Assembly (NCBI RefSeq): GCF_900497695.1
Contig: NZ_UIDD01000007.1
Coordinates: 1 to 64,000, forward strand
Source of the DNA: Pseudomonas wadenswilerensis
GTDB taxonomy: Bacteria > Pseudomonadota > Gammaproteobacteria > Pseudomonadales > Pseudomonadaceae
Reading direction: 5' to 3'
DNA length: 64,000 nt
Part shown: positions 1 to 8,416 of the stretch, one piece after another
How positions within the stretch are numbered: position 1 is the first letter of the stretch
Layout of the letters: every line of letters begins with the position of its first letter
Notes under the pieces: model-generated
What the model was told of the DNA's origin: nothing
Database searches by the model: none
The model's input: only the letters and a program-made list of their open reading frames with translations
Translations under genes and position numbers: made by a program

Positions 1-854
<854 letters not shown>

Positions 855-912
855 TGATTTTGCCTCCAATTGGGCGCCATAATAGCGCCCGACGAAGGTG
901 TCCAAAATCATT

Positions 913-1640
913 AGGCCAGTTCAGCTTGCCGGCGATGAGGCCAGTACAGCCAGTACATCAGGTGGCGTCTGGATTGCGACCTCTGCGCGCTCGATCGCTG
1001 GCAAGACCAGCTCCCACAAGTCCGGCGTACACAGATCCACTGTGGGAGCTGGCTTGCCGGCGATGAGGCCGGTACAGCCAGCACATCAGGTGTTGTCTGG
1101 ATTACGACCGCTGCGCGCTCGATCGCTGGCAAGGCCAGCTCCCACAAGTCCGGCGTACACAGATCCACTGTGGGAGCTGGCTTGCCGGCGATGAGGCCAG
1201 TACAGCCAGTACATCAGGTGGCGTCTGGATTACGACCGCTGCGCGCTTGATCGCTGGCAAGGCCAGCTCCCACAAGTCCGGCGTACACAGATCCACTGTG
1301 GGAGCTGGCTTGCCGGCGATGAGGCCAGTACAGCCAGCACATCAAGTGTTGTCTGGATTACGACCTCTGCGCGCTCGATCGCTGGCAAGACCAGCTCCCA
1401 CAAGTCCGGCGTACACAGATCCACTGTGGGAGCTGGCTTGCCGGCGATGAGGCCAGTACAGCCAGTACATCAGGTGGCGTCTGGATTACGACCGCTTCGC
1501 GCTCGATCGCTGGCAAGGCCAGCTCCCACAAGTCCGGCGTACACAGATCCATTGTAGGAGCGGGCTAGACCCGCGATGAGGCCGGTACAGCCAGCACATC
1601 AGGTGGCGTCTGGATTAAAGGCCAGCTCCCACAAAGGCCA
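913..1640. repeat. Tandem array of 128-bp REP-containing (BIME-like) units
   Basis: Units begin at about 913, 1041, 1169, 1297, 1425 and 1553, exactly 128 bp apart. Each contains a REP core reading GGGAGCTGGCTTGCCGGCGA, a spacer, and an inverted copy (TCGCTGGCAAGRCCAGCTCCC). The spacers alternate between GGTGGCGTCTGG and GTGTTGTCTGG forms, so the real period may be 256 bp. The first unit has a degenerate REP. The last is a variant (GGAGCGGGCTAGACCCGCGA) followed by a truncated unit ending near 1640. Open frames across the array (such as MDLCTPDLWELALPAI repeats) are artefacts of the repetition. No REP-associated transposase gene is in the window. Confidence 0.93.
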
Positions 1641-1644
1641 GCCA

Positions 1645-2106
1645 TCAAGCCAGTGCGCTGACGAACAGCACATCGTTCTCCAGATGAATATGCTGCAGCA
1701 AATCCTCGCGAAATTCCGCCAGCCCACGGTACAGGGTACGCCATGTGTTGCAGGCACCTTCCGGCGCGCTGATGTCGTCGGTCAGCAAGCTCAAACGCTC
1801 CAGCGCCTCGCCATGCTGGTCATGCTCCAGGCGCATCACCTGGATCGGCGCCGAAGCCTGGCGACCCATGCCTCGTTGCAGTAAAGGGAACAGCACCTGT
1901 TCTTCCTTGAGCATGTGCCCTTCAAGTTCCTGCTGCATGTCCTGCAGGTGATCGGCCAGGCCGTTGGGGCACTGGTCGTGGCCGCCGTGGACCTGCTCCA
2001 CACGCCGGGCCAGGCGGATCAGTTCCGGCAGTTGCTGGCGGTGGCGGTCGTGGTAGCGCGAGAGGATGTGGGCGATCAGTTCGCTCGGGGACAGTGTCGG
2101 GTTCAT
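1645..2106 (-). CDS. dnrN: Hemerythrin-domain NO-stress protein (DnrN/NorA/RIC-like)
   Basis: This 153-aa all-helical protein has the hemerythrin-like ligand set of the di-iron repair family (YtfE/ScdA/DnrN/NorA). It contains HILSRYHDRHRQQLPEL, HGGH, EGHMLKEEQVLFP, EHDQHGEAL and QHIHLENDVLF. Family members repair Fe-S clusters or bind NO during nitrosative stress. It lacks the Cys-bearing ScdA_N domain of full-length YtfE, so it resembles the shorter NorA/DnrN form. The start at 2106 is chosen for an AGGA 6 nt upstream. A sigma-54-type promoter and three GT-N7-AC NorR-like sites lie in the divergent gap to norR. The exact biochemical role is inferred. Confidence 0.8.
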   Translation of the reverse strand: MNPTLSPSELIAHILSRYHDRHRQQLPELIRLARRVEQVHGGHDQCPNGLADHLQDMQQELEGHMLKEEQVLFPLLQRGMGRQASAPIQVMRLEHDQHGEALERLSLLTDDISAPEGACNTWRTLYRGLAEFREDLLQHIHLENDVLFVSALA

Positions 2107-2146
2107 CAGGGTTCCTGCTCTGGTTGCAAAGGATCCCCAGGGTGAT

Positions 2147-2162
2147 TGCATCGCCCATGCCA
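2147..2162 (-). promoter_or_regulatory. Sigma-54 (-24/-12) promoter of the dnrN-like gene
   Basis: The minus strand reads TGGCATGGGCGATGCA. This matches TGGCACG-N4-TTGCA with two differences and keeps the essential GG-N10-GC spacing. It lies 40-55 nt upstream of the hemerythrin gene start and faces it. The adjacent gene encodes NorR, a sigma-54 activator. Confidence 0.7.
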
Positions 2163-2203
2163 GCTTTAATTGCCCGAAATCAAGGGCCATTACTGCGGTT
2201 GTG

Positions 2204-2258
2204 GTGAAATGTACCCGAATACCTCAGGGTAGCGATAACCACAGAGGGTGATGACTAC
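2204..2258. promoter_or_regulatory. Cluster of three GT-N7-AC NorR-type operator sites
   Basis: Three matches to the NorR core GT-N7-AC occur at 2204-2214 (GTGAAATGTAC), 2229-2239 (GTAGCGATAAC) and 2248-2258 (GTGATGACTAC). The spacing is 25 and 19 bp. NorR of E. coli binds three such sites as an enhancer. These lie 40-110 bp upstream of the sigma-54 promoter at 2147-2162, which suits activation of the dnrN-like gene. The third site overlaps the norR start. Confidence 0.6.
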
Positions 2259-3780
2259 CATGCTGCGTGAAAGCCTGGCCGCCGACCTGATCGTCGAGCT
2301 GCCCAATGCTGTGCGCTTGCAACGTCTGGTACAGACGCTGCGCGAATACTTCAACTGCGGCGCCGTCGGCCTGTTGCGTCTGGAGGGCGACAGCCTGCGC
2401 CCGCAGGCCTGCGTCGGCCTGGTCCACGAAGCCCTCGGCAGGCGCTTCGTGATCGCCCAGCATCCGCGCCTGGCAGCCATCATGGCCTCGCGCGAGCCGA
2501 CCTGGTTCGAGCCCGACAGCCGCCTGCCGGACCCCTACGATGGCCTGCTCGACACGGCACTGCACGAACCCCTGGCAGTCCACGACTGCATGGGCGTCAG
2601 CCTCTATGTGGAGGGGCAGGTCTGGGGCGCGATCACCCTCGATGCGCTGCAGCCCGGAACCTTCGACAGCGATGCCCGCGATGAGCTCAAGCGCTGCACC
2701 CTGCAGATCGAAGCCGCCCTGCGGGTCACGCGTCTGGAGCAGGAAAACCGCAGCCTGCGCCTGTCGCGCAGCGAACCCCAGGACCTGCGCAGGCCCGTTG
2801 AAGAGGGTGAGATCCTAGGCCACAGCGCCGTGCTGCAGCAGTTGCTCAGCGAGATTGAAGTACTGGCCGACGCCGAGTTGCCGGTATTGCTGCTGGGCGA
2901 GACCGGGGTCGGCAAGGAGCTGTTCGCCCGTCGTCTGCATCGCTTGTCGCGGCGCAGCCACAAGCCGCTGATCCAGGTCAACTGCGCGGCCTTGCCCGAG
3001 TCCCTGGCCGAGAGCGAGTTGTTCGGCCATGTCAAAGGCGCATTCTCCGGCGCCAGCAGCGACCGCGCCGGGCGCTTCGATGCAGCCAATGGCGGCACGC
3101 TGTTTCTCGATGAAGTCGGCGAGCTGCCGCTGAGCGTTCAGGCCAAGCTGTTGCGCACCCTGCAGAACGGCGAGATCCAGCGCCTGGGCGCCGACAAGCC
3201 GCTGCACGTGGATGTGCGCATCATCGCCGCCACCAACCGGCACTTGCCGGACAGCATTCGCGACGGCCTGTTTCGTGCCGACCTGTACCATCGCCTGTCG
3301 GTGTACCCGTTGCCGATCCCGCCGCTGCGCGAGCGTGGCAACGATGTGTTGATGATTGCCGGGCAGTTTCTCGAGCTCAACCGTACCCGCCTGGGCTTGC
3401 GTGGTTTACGCCTGTCGGCAGCGGCCGAGCGGGCGCTGCTGGCCTACCACTGGCCGGGTAATGTGCGCGAACTCGAGCATGTGATCAGTCGCGCCGCGCT
3501 CAAGCAACTGAGCCGTGAGGGCAGCCGCAACCTGATCATCACCCTGGAACCGCAGGTGCTTGACCTGGACAGCGCGCCGACAGTGACGCCGCAGCCGGAC
3601 CCACAGGCAGAGCCCGGTCTGCCGTTTGCATCCCTGAACGATGCCGTCGACGCCTGCCAGCGCCAGGCCATTGTCCAGGCCCTGCGCCTGAGCGGCGACA
3701 ACTGGGCCAGCGCCGCGCGCTTGCTGGCGGTCGACCCGAGCAACCTGCACAAACTGGCCAGGCGTTTGCGCCTCAAGTAA
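2251..3780 (+). CDS. norR: NO-responsive sigma-54 activator NorR
   Basis: About 509 aa with NorR layout: an N-terminal GAF domain (about 15-165) that binds NO through iron in the family, a AAA+ domain (about 185-420) and a C-terminal Fis-type helix-turn-helix (GDNWASAARLLAVDPSNLHK). Walker A is GETGVGKE (about residue 215) and Walker B is LFLDEVGELP (about 285). The sigma-54 contact loop reads GAFSGA rather than GAFTGA. The gene is divergent from the dnrN-like gene, with NorR-type sites in the gap. The start is uncertain: GTG 2248, ATG 2251 and ATG 2260 are in frame behind AGAGGG. I use 2251. It is likely to control the hemerythrin gene. Confidence 0.9.
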   Translation: MTTMLRESLAADLIVELPNAVRLQRLVQTLREYFNCGAVGLLRLEGDSLRPQACVGLVHEALGRRFVIAQHPRLAAIMASREPTWFEPDSRLPDPYDGLLDTALHEPLAVHDCMGVSLYVEGQVWGAITLDALQPGTFDSDARDELKRCTLQIEAALRVTRLEQENRSLRLSRSEPQDLRRPVEEGEILGHSAVLQQLLSEIEVLADAELPVLLLGETGVGKELFARRLHRLSRRSHKPLIQVNCAALPESLAESELFGHVKGAFSGASSDRAGRFDAANGGTLFLDEVGELPLSVQAKLLRTLQNGEIQRLGADKPLHVDVRIIAATNRHLPDSIRDGLFRADLYHRLSVYPLPIPPLRERGNDVLMIAGQFLELNRTRLGLRGLRLSAAAERALLAYHWPGNVRELEHVISRAALKQLSREGSRNLIITLEPQVLDLDSAPTVTPQPDPQAEPGLPFASLNDAVDACQRQAIVQALRLSGDNWASAARLLAVDPSNLHKLARRLRLK

Positions 3781-3861
3781 CGCCGTTAGCGTTGATGGTG
3801 ATCAAGGTGCGGGCACGGTGGTGCTTACAGACTGCGCACAACTTCACAGGAGATCACCGCC

Positions 3862-4509
3862 ATGCCGCTGTCCCTTGCCCAGATGCGTCGCAACTACACC
3901 CTCGGTGGCCTGCAGGAAGCTGAAGCGCCGCTCGACCCGCTGGCCCTGTTCGCGCAGTGGTTGCAGCAGGCGCGCGAAACCGAGCGCGAGCCGGTGGAGG
4001 CCAACAGCATGCACCTGGCCACCGTCGACCGCGAGGGCCGGCCGCACTGTCGGGTGCTGTTGCTCAAAGGCTTTGACGAGGGGGGCTTTACCTTTTTTGG
4101 CAATTACCAAAGTGCCAAGGGCCAGGAGCTGGCAGCCAACCCCTATGCGGCGATGACCTTCTTCTGGCCAGGGCTGGAGCGCCAGGTACGCATTGAAGGG
4201 CCGGTGACGCGGCTTGATCCGCAGCTCAGCGATGCCTACTTCGATTCGCGCCCCGAAGCCAGCCGCCTGGGTGCCTGGGCTTCGCCGCAAAGCCGGCCGC
4301 TGGCCGACCGCGGCGAACTGCAGGCCTTGCTGGCGCAGACCATTCGCCGCTTCGTCGAGCAACCGCTGCAGCGCCCCGAACACTGGGGCGGCTATTGCCT
4401 GACGCCTGAACGCATGGAGTTCTGGCAGGGCCGTGCCGACCGCCTGCATGACCGTCTCGACTACCGCAGCCGGGGCGGGCAATGGGCGCGCCAGCGCCTG
4501 GCACCCTGA
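3862..4509 (+). CDS. pdxH: Pyridoxamine 5'-phosphate oxidase
   Basis: This 215-aa FMN flavoprotein oxidises pyridoxamine or pyridoxine phosphate to PLP in the cytoplasm. It aligns along its full length with E. coli Pdx[10 protein letters not shown] at the N-terminus, the FMN-binding [49 protein letters not shown], and the C-terminal family signature [16 protein letters not shown]...QRLAP. AGGAG lies upstream of ATG 3862. It sits between norR and the molybdenum cofactor genes. Its usual dependence on O2 makes that setting odd. Whether it is the only pdxH in the genome cannot be told here. Confidence 0.95.
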   Translation: MPLSLAQMRRNYTLGGLQEAEAPLDPLALFAQWLQQARETEREPVEANSMHLATVDREGRPHCRVLLLKGFDEGGFTFFGNYQSAKGQELAANPYAAMTFFWPGLERQVRIEGPVTRLDPQLSDAYFDSRPEASRLGAWASPQSRPLADRGELQALLAQTIRRFVEQPLQRPEHWGGYCLTPERMEFWQGRADRLHDRLDYRSRGGQWARQRLAP

Positions 4510-4543
4510 ACCCGAAGAGATACCTCCAAGGAGGAATAGGTTC

Positions 4544-4570
4544 GCCCAGGCTTTAGGTTCAGGCTTGGGC
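4544..4570 (+). promoter_or_regulatory. Stem-loop in the pdxH-moaB gap (leader structure or terminator)
   Basis: A 10-bp stem (GCCCAGGCTT with AGGCTTGGGC, two G-U pairs) closes a 7-nt loop 30 nt before moaB. No T-run follows, so it is not a clear intrinsic terminator. A palindrome CCTCC-AA-GGAGG lies just upstream at 4523-4534. This could be a structured moaB leader, but it does not visibly match the Moco riboswitch. Confidence 0.4.
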
Positions 4571-4599
4571 CCATCCACATTTCACGGGAAGCCCAGGCC

Positions 4600-5154
4600 A
4601 TGGCCCATCTGGCGCAACGCACGTTTGAACCCCTGAACATCGCCGTGCTGACCATCAGCGACACGCGCACCTTCGACACCGACAGCTCCGGGCAGACCCT
4701 CATCGATCTGCTGCAGGCGGCTGGGCATGTGCTGGTCGAGCGCGACCTGGTCAAGGACGATATCTACCAGATCCGCGCCACGCTTTCGCGCTGGATCGCC
4801 GACCCTAAAGTGCAGGTAGTGCTGACCACCGGCGGCACCGGCTTTACCGCCCGCGACAACACCCCGCAAGCGGTACTGCCATTGCTCGACAAACACGTCG
4901 AAGGCTTTGGCGAGTTGTTCCGCCAGGTCTCGCTGGCCGAAATCGGCATGTCCAGCCTGCAGTCCCGTGCGTTGGCGGGCATGAGCAATGGCGTGCTGGT
5001 GTGCTGCGTGCCGGGGTCGCCCGGCGCCTGCCGCACCGCCTGGACGCAGATCCTGCATAGCCAGCTCGACAGCCGCACCGGCCCGTGCAATTTCGCCCCG
5101 CACCTCAAGGCCCAGGCCGAGCAGGTCATCGAGGCCTGTGGAGCGCGGCCATGA
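4600..5154 (+). CDS. moaB: Molybdenum cofactor biosynthesis protein B
   Basis: 184 aa of the MoaB/Mog fold, which in the family binds molybdopterin and promotes its adenylylation before molybdate insertion. Recognisable stretches are LNIAVLTISDTRTFDTDSSG, the LTTGGTGFTARDNTPQA signature with its catalytic/binding Asp, and VCCVPGSPGACRTAW. The gene overlaps moeA by 4 bp (ATGA), implying translational coupling. Together with moeA here and moaA at 22879 it supplies Moco for NarG. moaC, moaD, moaE and mobA are not in the window. Confidence 0.94.
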   Translation: MAHLAQRTFEPLNIAVLTISDTRTFDTDSSGQTLIDLLQAAGHVLVERDLVKDDIYQIRATLSRWIADPKVQVVLTTGGTGFTARDNTPQAVLPLLDKHVEGFGELFRQVSLAEIGMSSLQSRALAGMSNGVLVCCVPGSPGACRTAWTQILHSQLDSRTGPCNFAPHLKAQAEQVIEACGARP

Positions 5155-6386
5155 GCGGCCGGGTATGCGACAGCGGCAAGCTGATCCCGGTCGACCAGGC
5201 CATCCGCCATTTGCTCGAACAGGCGCCACCGCCGCCCGCCGCACAGATGGTGTTGCTGGACAAAGCCCTGGGCCGGGTGCTGGCGGTTGATATCCATGCC
5301 CCGCGCAGCCTGCCGGGCTGGGACAACAGCGCCATGGACGGTTTTGCCTTCAGGGCGGCCGACCTGCCAGCTGCTGGCGGCTGCCTGAACCTGGCCGGGC
5401 GCATCGCCGCCGGCCAGCAGGCCAGCACCGCGTTGCAGGCGGGGCAGGCGGTGCGGATCTTCACCGGTGCACCCTTGCCGCCTGGCGCCGACACTGTCGC
5501 CCCCCAGGAGCTGTGCCGGGTGGAAGGCGAGCAGGTCTGGCTGCCGGCCGCGAGCCTTGGCGATCACGTGCGCAAGGCCGGCGAGGAGGTGCGCGAGGGC
5601 CATCTGTTGCTGCAAGCCGGCAAGCGCCTGCGCGCCCAGGAACTGGGCCTGCTGGCGGCCTCGGGCGTCGCCTGGGTCGAGGTTCATCGGCCCTTGCGCA
5701 TCGGCCTGCTGAGCAGCGGCGACGAGCTGCGCGAACCCGGCCAACCCCTGGCCCCGGGGCAGATCTACAACAGCAACCGCTATTGCCTGACGGCCTTGTT
5801 GCACGGCTGGGGCGTGGAGGTGCATGACTACGGGGTGATGGCCGACGAACTGGCGGCCAGCAAGCACGCGCTGAACCTGGCTGCGGCCGAGTGCGACTTG
5901 CTGCTGACCTCCGGTGGTGTTTCGGTGGGTGAGGAAGACCACCTCAAGCAGGCCATCCAGGACCTGGGCAGTGTCGACTTCTGGCGCCTGGCGATCCAGC
6001 CGGGCAAGCCCCTGGCCTTTGGCGAGGTGGCGGGCCGGCCGTGGATCGGCATGCCGGGCAACCCGGCATCGGCACTGATCACTGCGCTGGTGGTGGTACG
6101 GCCATTCTTGCTGCGCGCCCAGGGCGTGCGCGATGTGCTGCCACGGCCCGTGGCGCTGCCGGCGGGCTTCGACTGGCTGCAACGCAACAAGCGCCGCCAG
6201 TACCTGCGGGCGCGCTTGCTGCCCGAGGCCAACGGCCAGTCCAGCGTGCAACTGCACCCGCAGCAAAGCTCGGCGATGCTCAGCGCCGCCTGCTGGGCCG
6301 ATGGCCTGGCGGTGGTGGAGTGCGAGCAACAGCTGCACAAGCACGACAGCGTGCAGTTCCTGTCATTTGCCGAGCTGATGCAGTGA
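5151..6386 (+). CDS. moeA: Molybdopterin molybdenumtransferase
   Basis: 411-aa MoeA, which inserts molybdate into adenylylated molybdopterin. Visible signatures are LPGWDNSAMDGFAFRAADLP near residue 60, IFTGAPLPPGADTVAPQE, LLSSGDELREPGQPLAPGQIYNSN in the MoCF-binding domain, LLTSGGVSVGEEDHL, and GMPGNPASALITALVVVRPF. The start is the ATG at 5151, which overlaps the moaB stop. Upstream in-frame codons would lie deep in moaB. The moaB-moeA pair ends just before an ANR box, so ubiU has its own promoter. Confidence 0.95.
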   Translation: MSGRVCDSGKLIPVDQAIRHLLEQAPPPPAAQMVLLDKALGRVLAVDIHAPRSLPGWDNSAMDGFAFRAADLPAAGGCLNLAGRIAAGQQASTALQAGQAVRIFTGAPLPPGADTVAPQELCRVEGEQVWLPAASLGDHVRKAGEEVREGHLLLQAGKRLRAQELGLLAASGVAWVEVHRPLRIGLLSSGDELREPGQPLAPGQIYNSNRYCLTALLHGWGVEVHDYGVMADELAASKHALNLAAAECDLLLTSGGVSVGEEDHLKQAIQDLGSVDFWRLAIQPGKPLAFGEVAGRPWIGMPGNPASALITALVVVRPFLLRAQGVRDVLPRPVALPAGFDWLQRNKRRQYLRARLLPEANGQSSVQLHPQQSSAMLSAACWADGLAVVECEQQLHKHDSVQFLSFAELMQ

Positions 6387-6392
6387 GCGACC

Positions 6393-6406
6393 TTGATTGC
6401 CGTCAA
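6393..6406 (+). promoter_or_regulatory. ANR/Dnr box of the ubiUVT operon
   Basis: TTGAT-TGCC-GTCAA is an FNR-type inverted repeat with one deviation from consensus. A TAGACT hexamer at 6428-6433 lies where the -10 element of a class II promoter (box centred at -41.5) would be. That puts transcription start near 6441, about 80 nt before ubiU. Confidence 0.8.
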
Positions 6407-6519
6407 GGCTCTACTGGGTGCGCTGGCTAGACTGGCAGCGCTTTTTCCAGTGCTCCGGGCCTGCGCGAATGTTTACCGTGCTGGCCAGTGGAGATAGGTT
6501 TCTTTGATGAGGAAAACCC

Positions 6520-7515
6520 ATGCAACTGGTCTGCCCGGCAGGCAACCTGCCTGCGCTCAAAGCCGCGGTGCGCCAAGGCGCCGATGCGGTCTACGTCGGC
6601 TTTCGCGATGACACCAACGCCCGGCATTTCGCCGGCCTGAACATGGACGACAAGCAGTTCGACGCGGCTGTTGCCCATATCCGCCAACACCAACGCAAGC
6701 TCTATGTCGCGGTCAATACCTATCCGCAACCCCAGGGCTGGGAGCGTTGGCAGCGGGCGGTGGACCGCGCCGCCGACCATGGCGTCGACGCGTTGATCGC
6801 CGCTGACCCCGGCGTGCTTGGCTACGCGGCCCAGCGCCACCCGCAGTTGAGCCTGCACCTCTCGGTGCAAGGCTCGGCCACCAATGCCAGCGCCCTGGCG
6901 TTCTACGTCCAGCACTACAACATCCGCCGCGCCGTGTTGCCGCGGGTGCTGTCGCTGGCCCAGGTGCGCCAGGTGGCGGCCAACAGCACGGTGCCCATCG
7001 AGGTCTTCGCCTTCGGCAGCCTGTGCATCATGGCCGAAGGGCGTTGCCATTTGTCGTCGTACATCACCGGCGAGTCGCCGAACCTGTGCGGCGTCTGCTC
7101 GCCGGCCAAGGCCGTGCGCTGGAGCGAAGACGCCGAGGGTTTGAGTGCGCGCCTGAGCGAAGTGCTGATCGACCGCTATCAAGCAGATGAACCCGCCGGT
7201 TACCCGACCCTGTGCAAGGGCCGTTTTATGGTCGATGGCAAGCGCTTCCACGCCCTGGAAGAGCCCACCAGCCTCGACACCCTCGACCTGCTGCCGGAGC
7301 TCGCCGCCATGGGCGTCGAGGCGGTGAAGATCGAGGGCCGCCAGCGCAGCCCGGCCTATGTCGAACAGGTCACCCAGGTCTGGCGCGCCGCGCTCGACGC
7401 CCATCGCCTGGCGCCGCAACGCTTCACGGTCAAGGACCAGTGGCGCCAGGTGCTGGCCGGTTTGTCCGAAGGCAGCCAGACCACCCTGGGTGCTTACCAT
7501 CGATCATGGCAATGA
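6520..7515 (+). CDS. ubiU: O2-independent ubiquinone biosynthesis protein UbiU (U32 family)
   Basis: 331-aa peptidase-U32-family protein matching UbiU (YhbU). With UbiV it forms a [4Fe-4S] heterodimer needed for anaerobic hydroxylation of ubiquinone precursors. The N-terminus LVCPAGNLPALKAAVRQGAD is typical. Cluster cysteines are visible in FGSLCIMAEGRCHLSS, NLCGVCSPAK and YPTLCKGRF. It begins 113 nt after an ANR box and is followed by ubiV and ubiT in one operon. In this block it would keep the quinone pool filled for nitrate reductase when O2-dependent hydroxylases cannot work. Confidence 0.93.
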   Translation: MQLVCPAGNLPALKAAVRQGADAVYVGFRDDTNARHFAGLNMDDKQFDAAVAHIRQHQRKLYVAVNTYPQPQGWERWQRAVDRAADHGVDALIAADPGVLGYAAQRHPQLSLHLSVQGSATNASALAFYVQHYNIRRAVLPRVLSLAQVRQVAANSTVPIEVFAFGSLCIMAEGRCHLSSYITGESPNLCGVCSPAKAVRWSEDAEGLSARLSEVLIDRYQADEPAGYPTLCKGRFMVDGKRFHALEEPTSLDTLDLLPELAAMGVEAVKIEGRQRSPAYVEQVTQVWRAALDAHRLAPQRFTVKDQWRQVLAGLSEGSQTTLGAYHRSWQ

Positions 7516-7525
7516 GGGACTGGAC

Positions 7526-8416
7526 ATGAAGCTCAGCCTGGGACCCGTCCTGTATTACTGGGACAAGGAACAATTGGGGCGTTTCTACAGCGAAATGTCG
7601 GCCTTGCCCTTGGATGTGATTTATCTGGGTGAAACCGTGTGTTCGAAGCGCCGGGCGATGAACCTCGACCACTGGCTTGGCCTGGGCCGCGAGCTGCAGG
7701 CCTGTAGCCCGGCGCAGATCGTGCTGTCGGGCCTGACCTTGATCGAGGCCGCGTCCGAGCTCTCCAGCCTGCGCCGTTTGTGCGACAACGGCGAACTGCT
7801 GGTGGAAGCCAACGACATGGGCGCGGTGCAGTACCTGGCCGAGCGCAAGCTGCCATTTGTGGCCGGGCCGGCGCTCAACCTGTACAACGGCCACGCCCTG
7901 GCCAAGCTGCTCGAGTGCGGGATGATCCGCTGGGTGCCGCCGGTGGAGTGTTCGGCGGCGCTGATCCGCGCGGTGCTCGACCAGGCCGCCGAGCTGGGCT
8001 GTGAACTGCCGCAGGTGGAAGTCTTTGCCTATGGGCATCTGCCGCTGGCTTACTCGGCGCGCTGCTTTACCGCGCGGGCAGAAAACCGGCCCAAGGACGA
8101 TTGCCAGTTCTGCTGCATCAATTACCCCGACGGCCTGGCCCTGAGCAGCCAGGAAGGCCAGGCGCTGTTCACCCTGAACGGCATCCAGACCATGTCGGCC
8201 GAGGTCACCAACCTGCTGGCCGACTATCCGGGCCTTGAAGCCTGCGGCGCCGACCTGTTGCGCCTGAGCCCGCGGGCCCAGGGCATGGTCGAGGTGGTTG
8301 AGGCTTTTGCCCGGGTGCGCCAGGGCGAGGCGCCGCCGTTGTTTGTCGAGGGTTGCAACGGCTACTGGCACGGCCAGGCGGGCATGTTGCGGGTCGAGGA
8401 GGTGGGCCTGTGCTGA
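7526..8416 (+). CDS. ubiV: O2-independent ubiquinone biosynthesis protein UbiV (U32 family)
   Basis: 296-aa partner of UbiU. Features are an N-terminal Cys in LGETVCSKRRAM and a CX12CX3C-like cluster in YSARCFTARAENRPKDDCQF followed by CC, which fit the [4Fe-4S] ligands described for UbiV. I start at ATG 7526, 10 nt after the ubiU stop and behind GAGGGAC. Upstream in-frame codons would fall inside ubiU. The 3' end overlaps the GTG start of ubiT. Confidence 0.93.
   Translation: MKLSLGPVLYYWDKEQLGRFYSEMSALPLDVIYLGETVCSKRRAMNLDHWLGLGRELQACSPAQIVLSGLTLIEAASELSSLRRLCDNGELLVEANDMGAVQYLAERKLPFVAGPALNLYNGHALAKLLECGMIRWVPPVECSAALIRAVLDQAAELGCELPQVEVFAYGHLPLAYSARCFTARAENRPKDDCQFCCINYPDGLALSSQEGQALFTLNGIQTMSAEVTNLLADYPGLEACGADLLRLSPRAQGMVEVVEAFARVRQGEAPPLFVEGCNGYWHGQAGMLRVEEVGLC

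Noticed and set aside
911..1552. Repeated open frames MDLCTPDLWELALPAI in the REP array
   Set aside because: They recur every 128 bp because the DNA is a tandem repeat. There is no start signal and no protein family.
913..1640. CRISPR-like periodic array
   Set aside because: The spacers are nearly identical or alternate between two types, units are 128 bp, repeats are REP palindromes, and there are no cas genes. It is a REP/BIME array.
4510..4599. Moco riboswitch upstream of moaB
   Set aside because: Only a single stem-loop and a short palindrome are visible. The known multi-stem Moco motif could not be recognised, so it is listed only as a leader structure.
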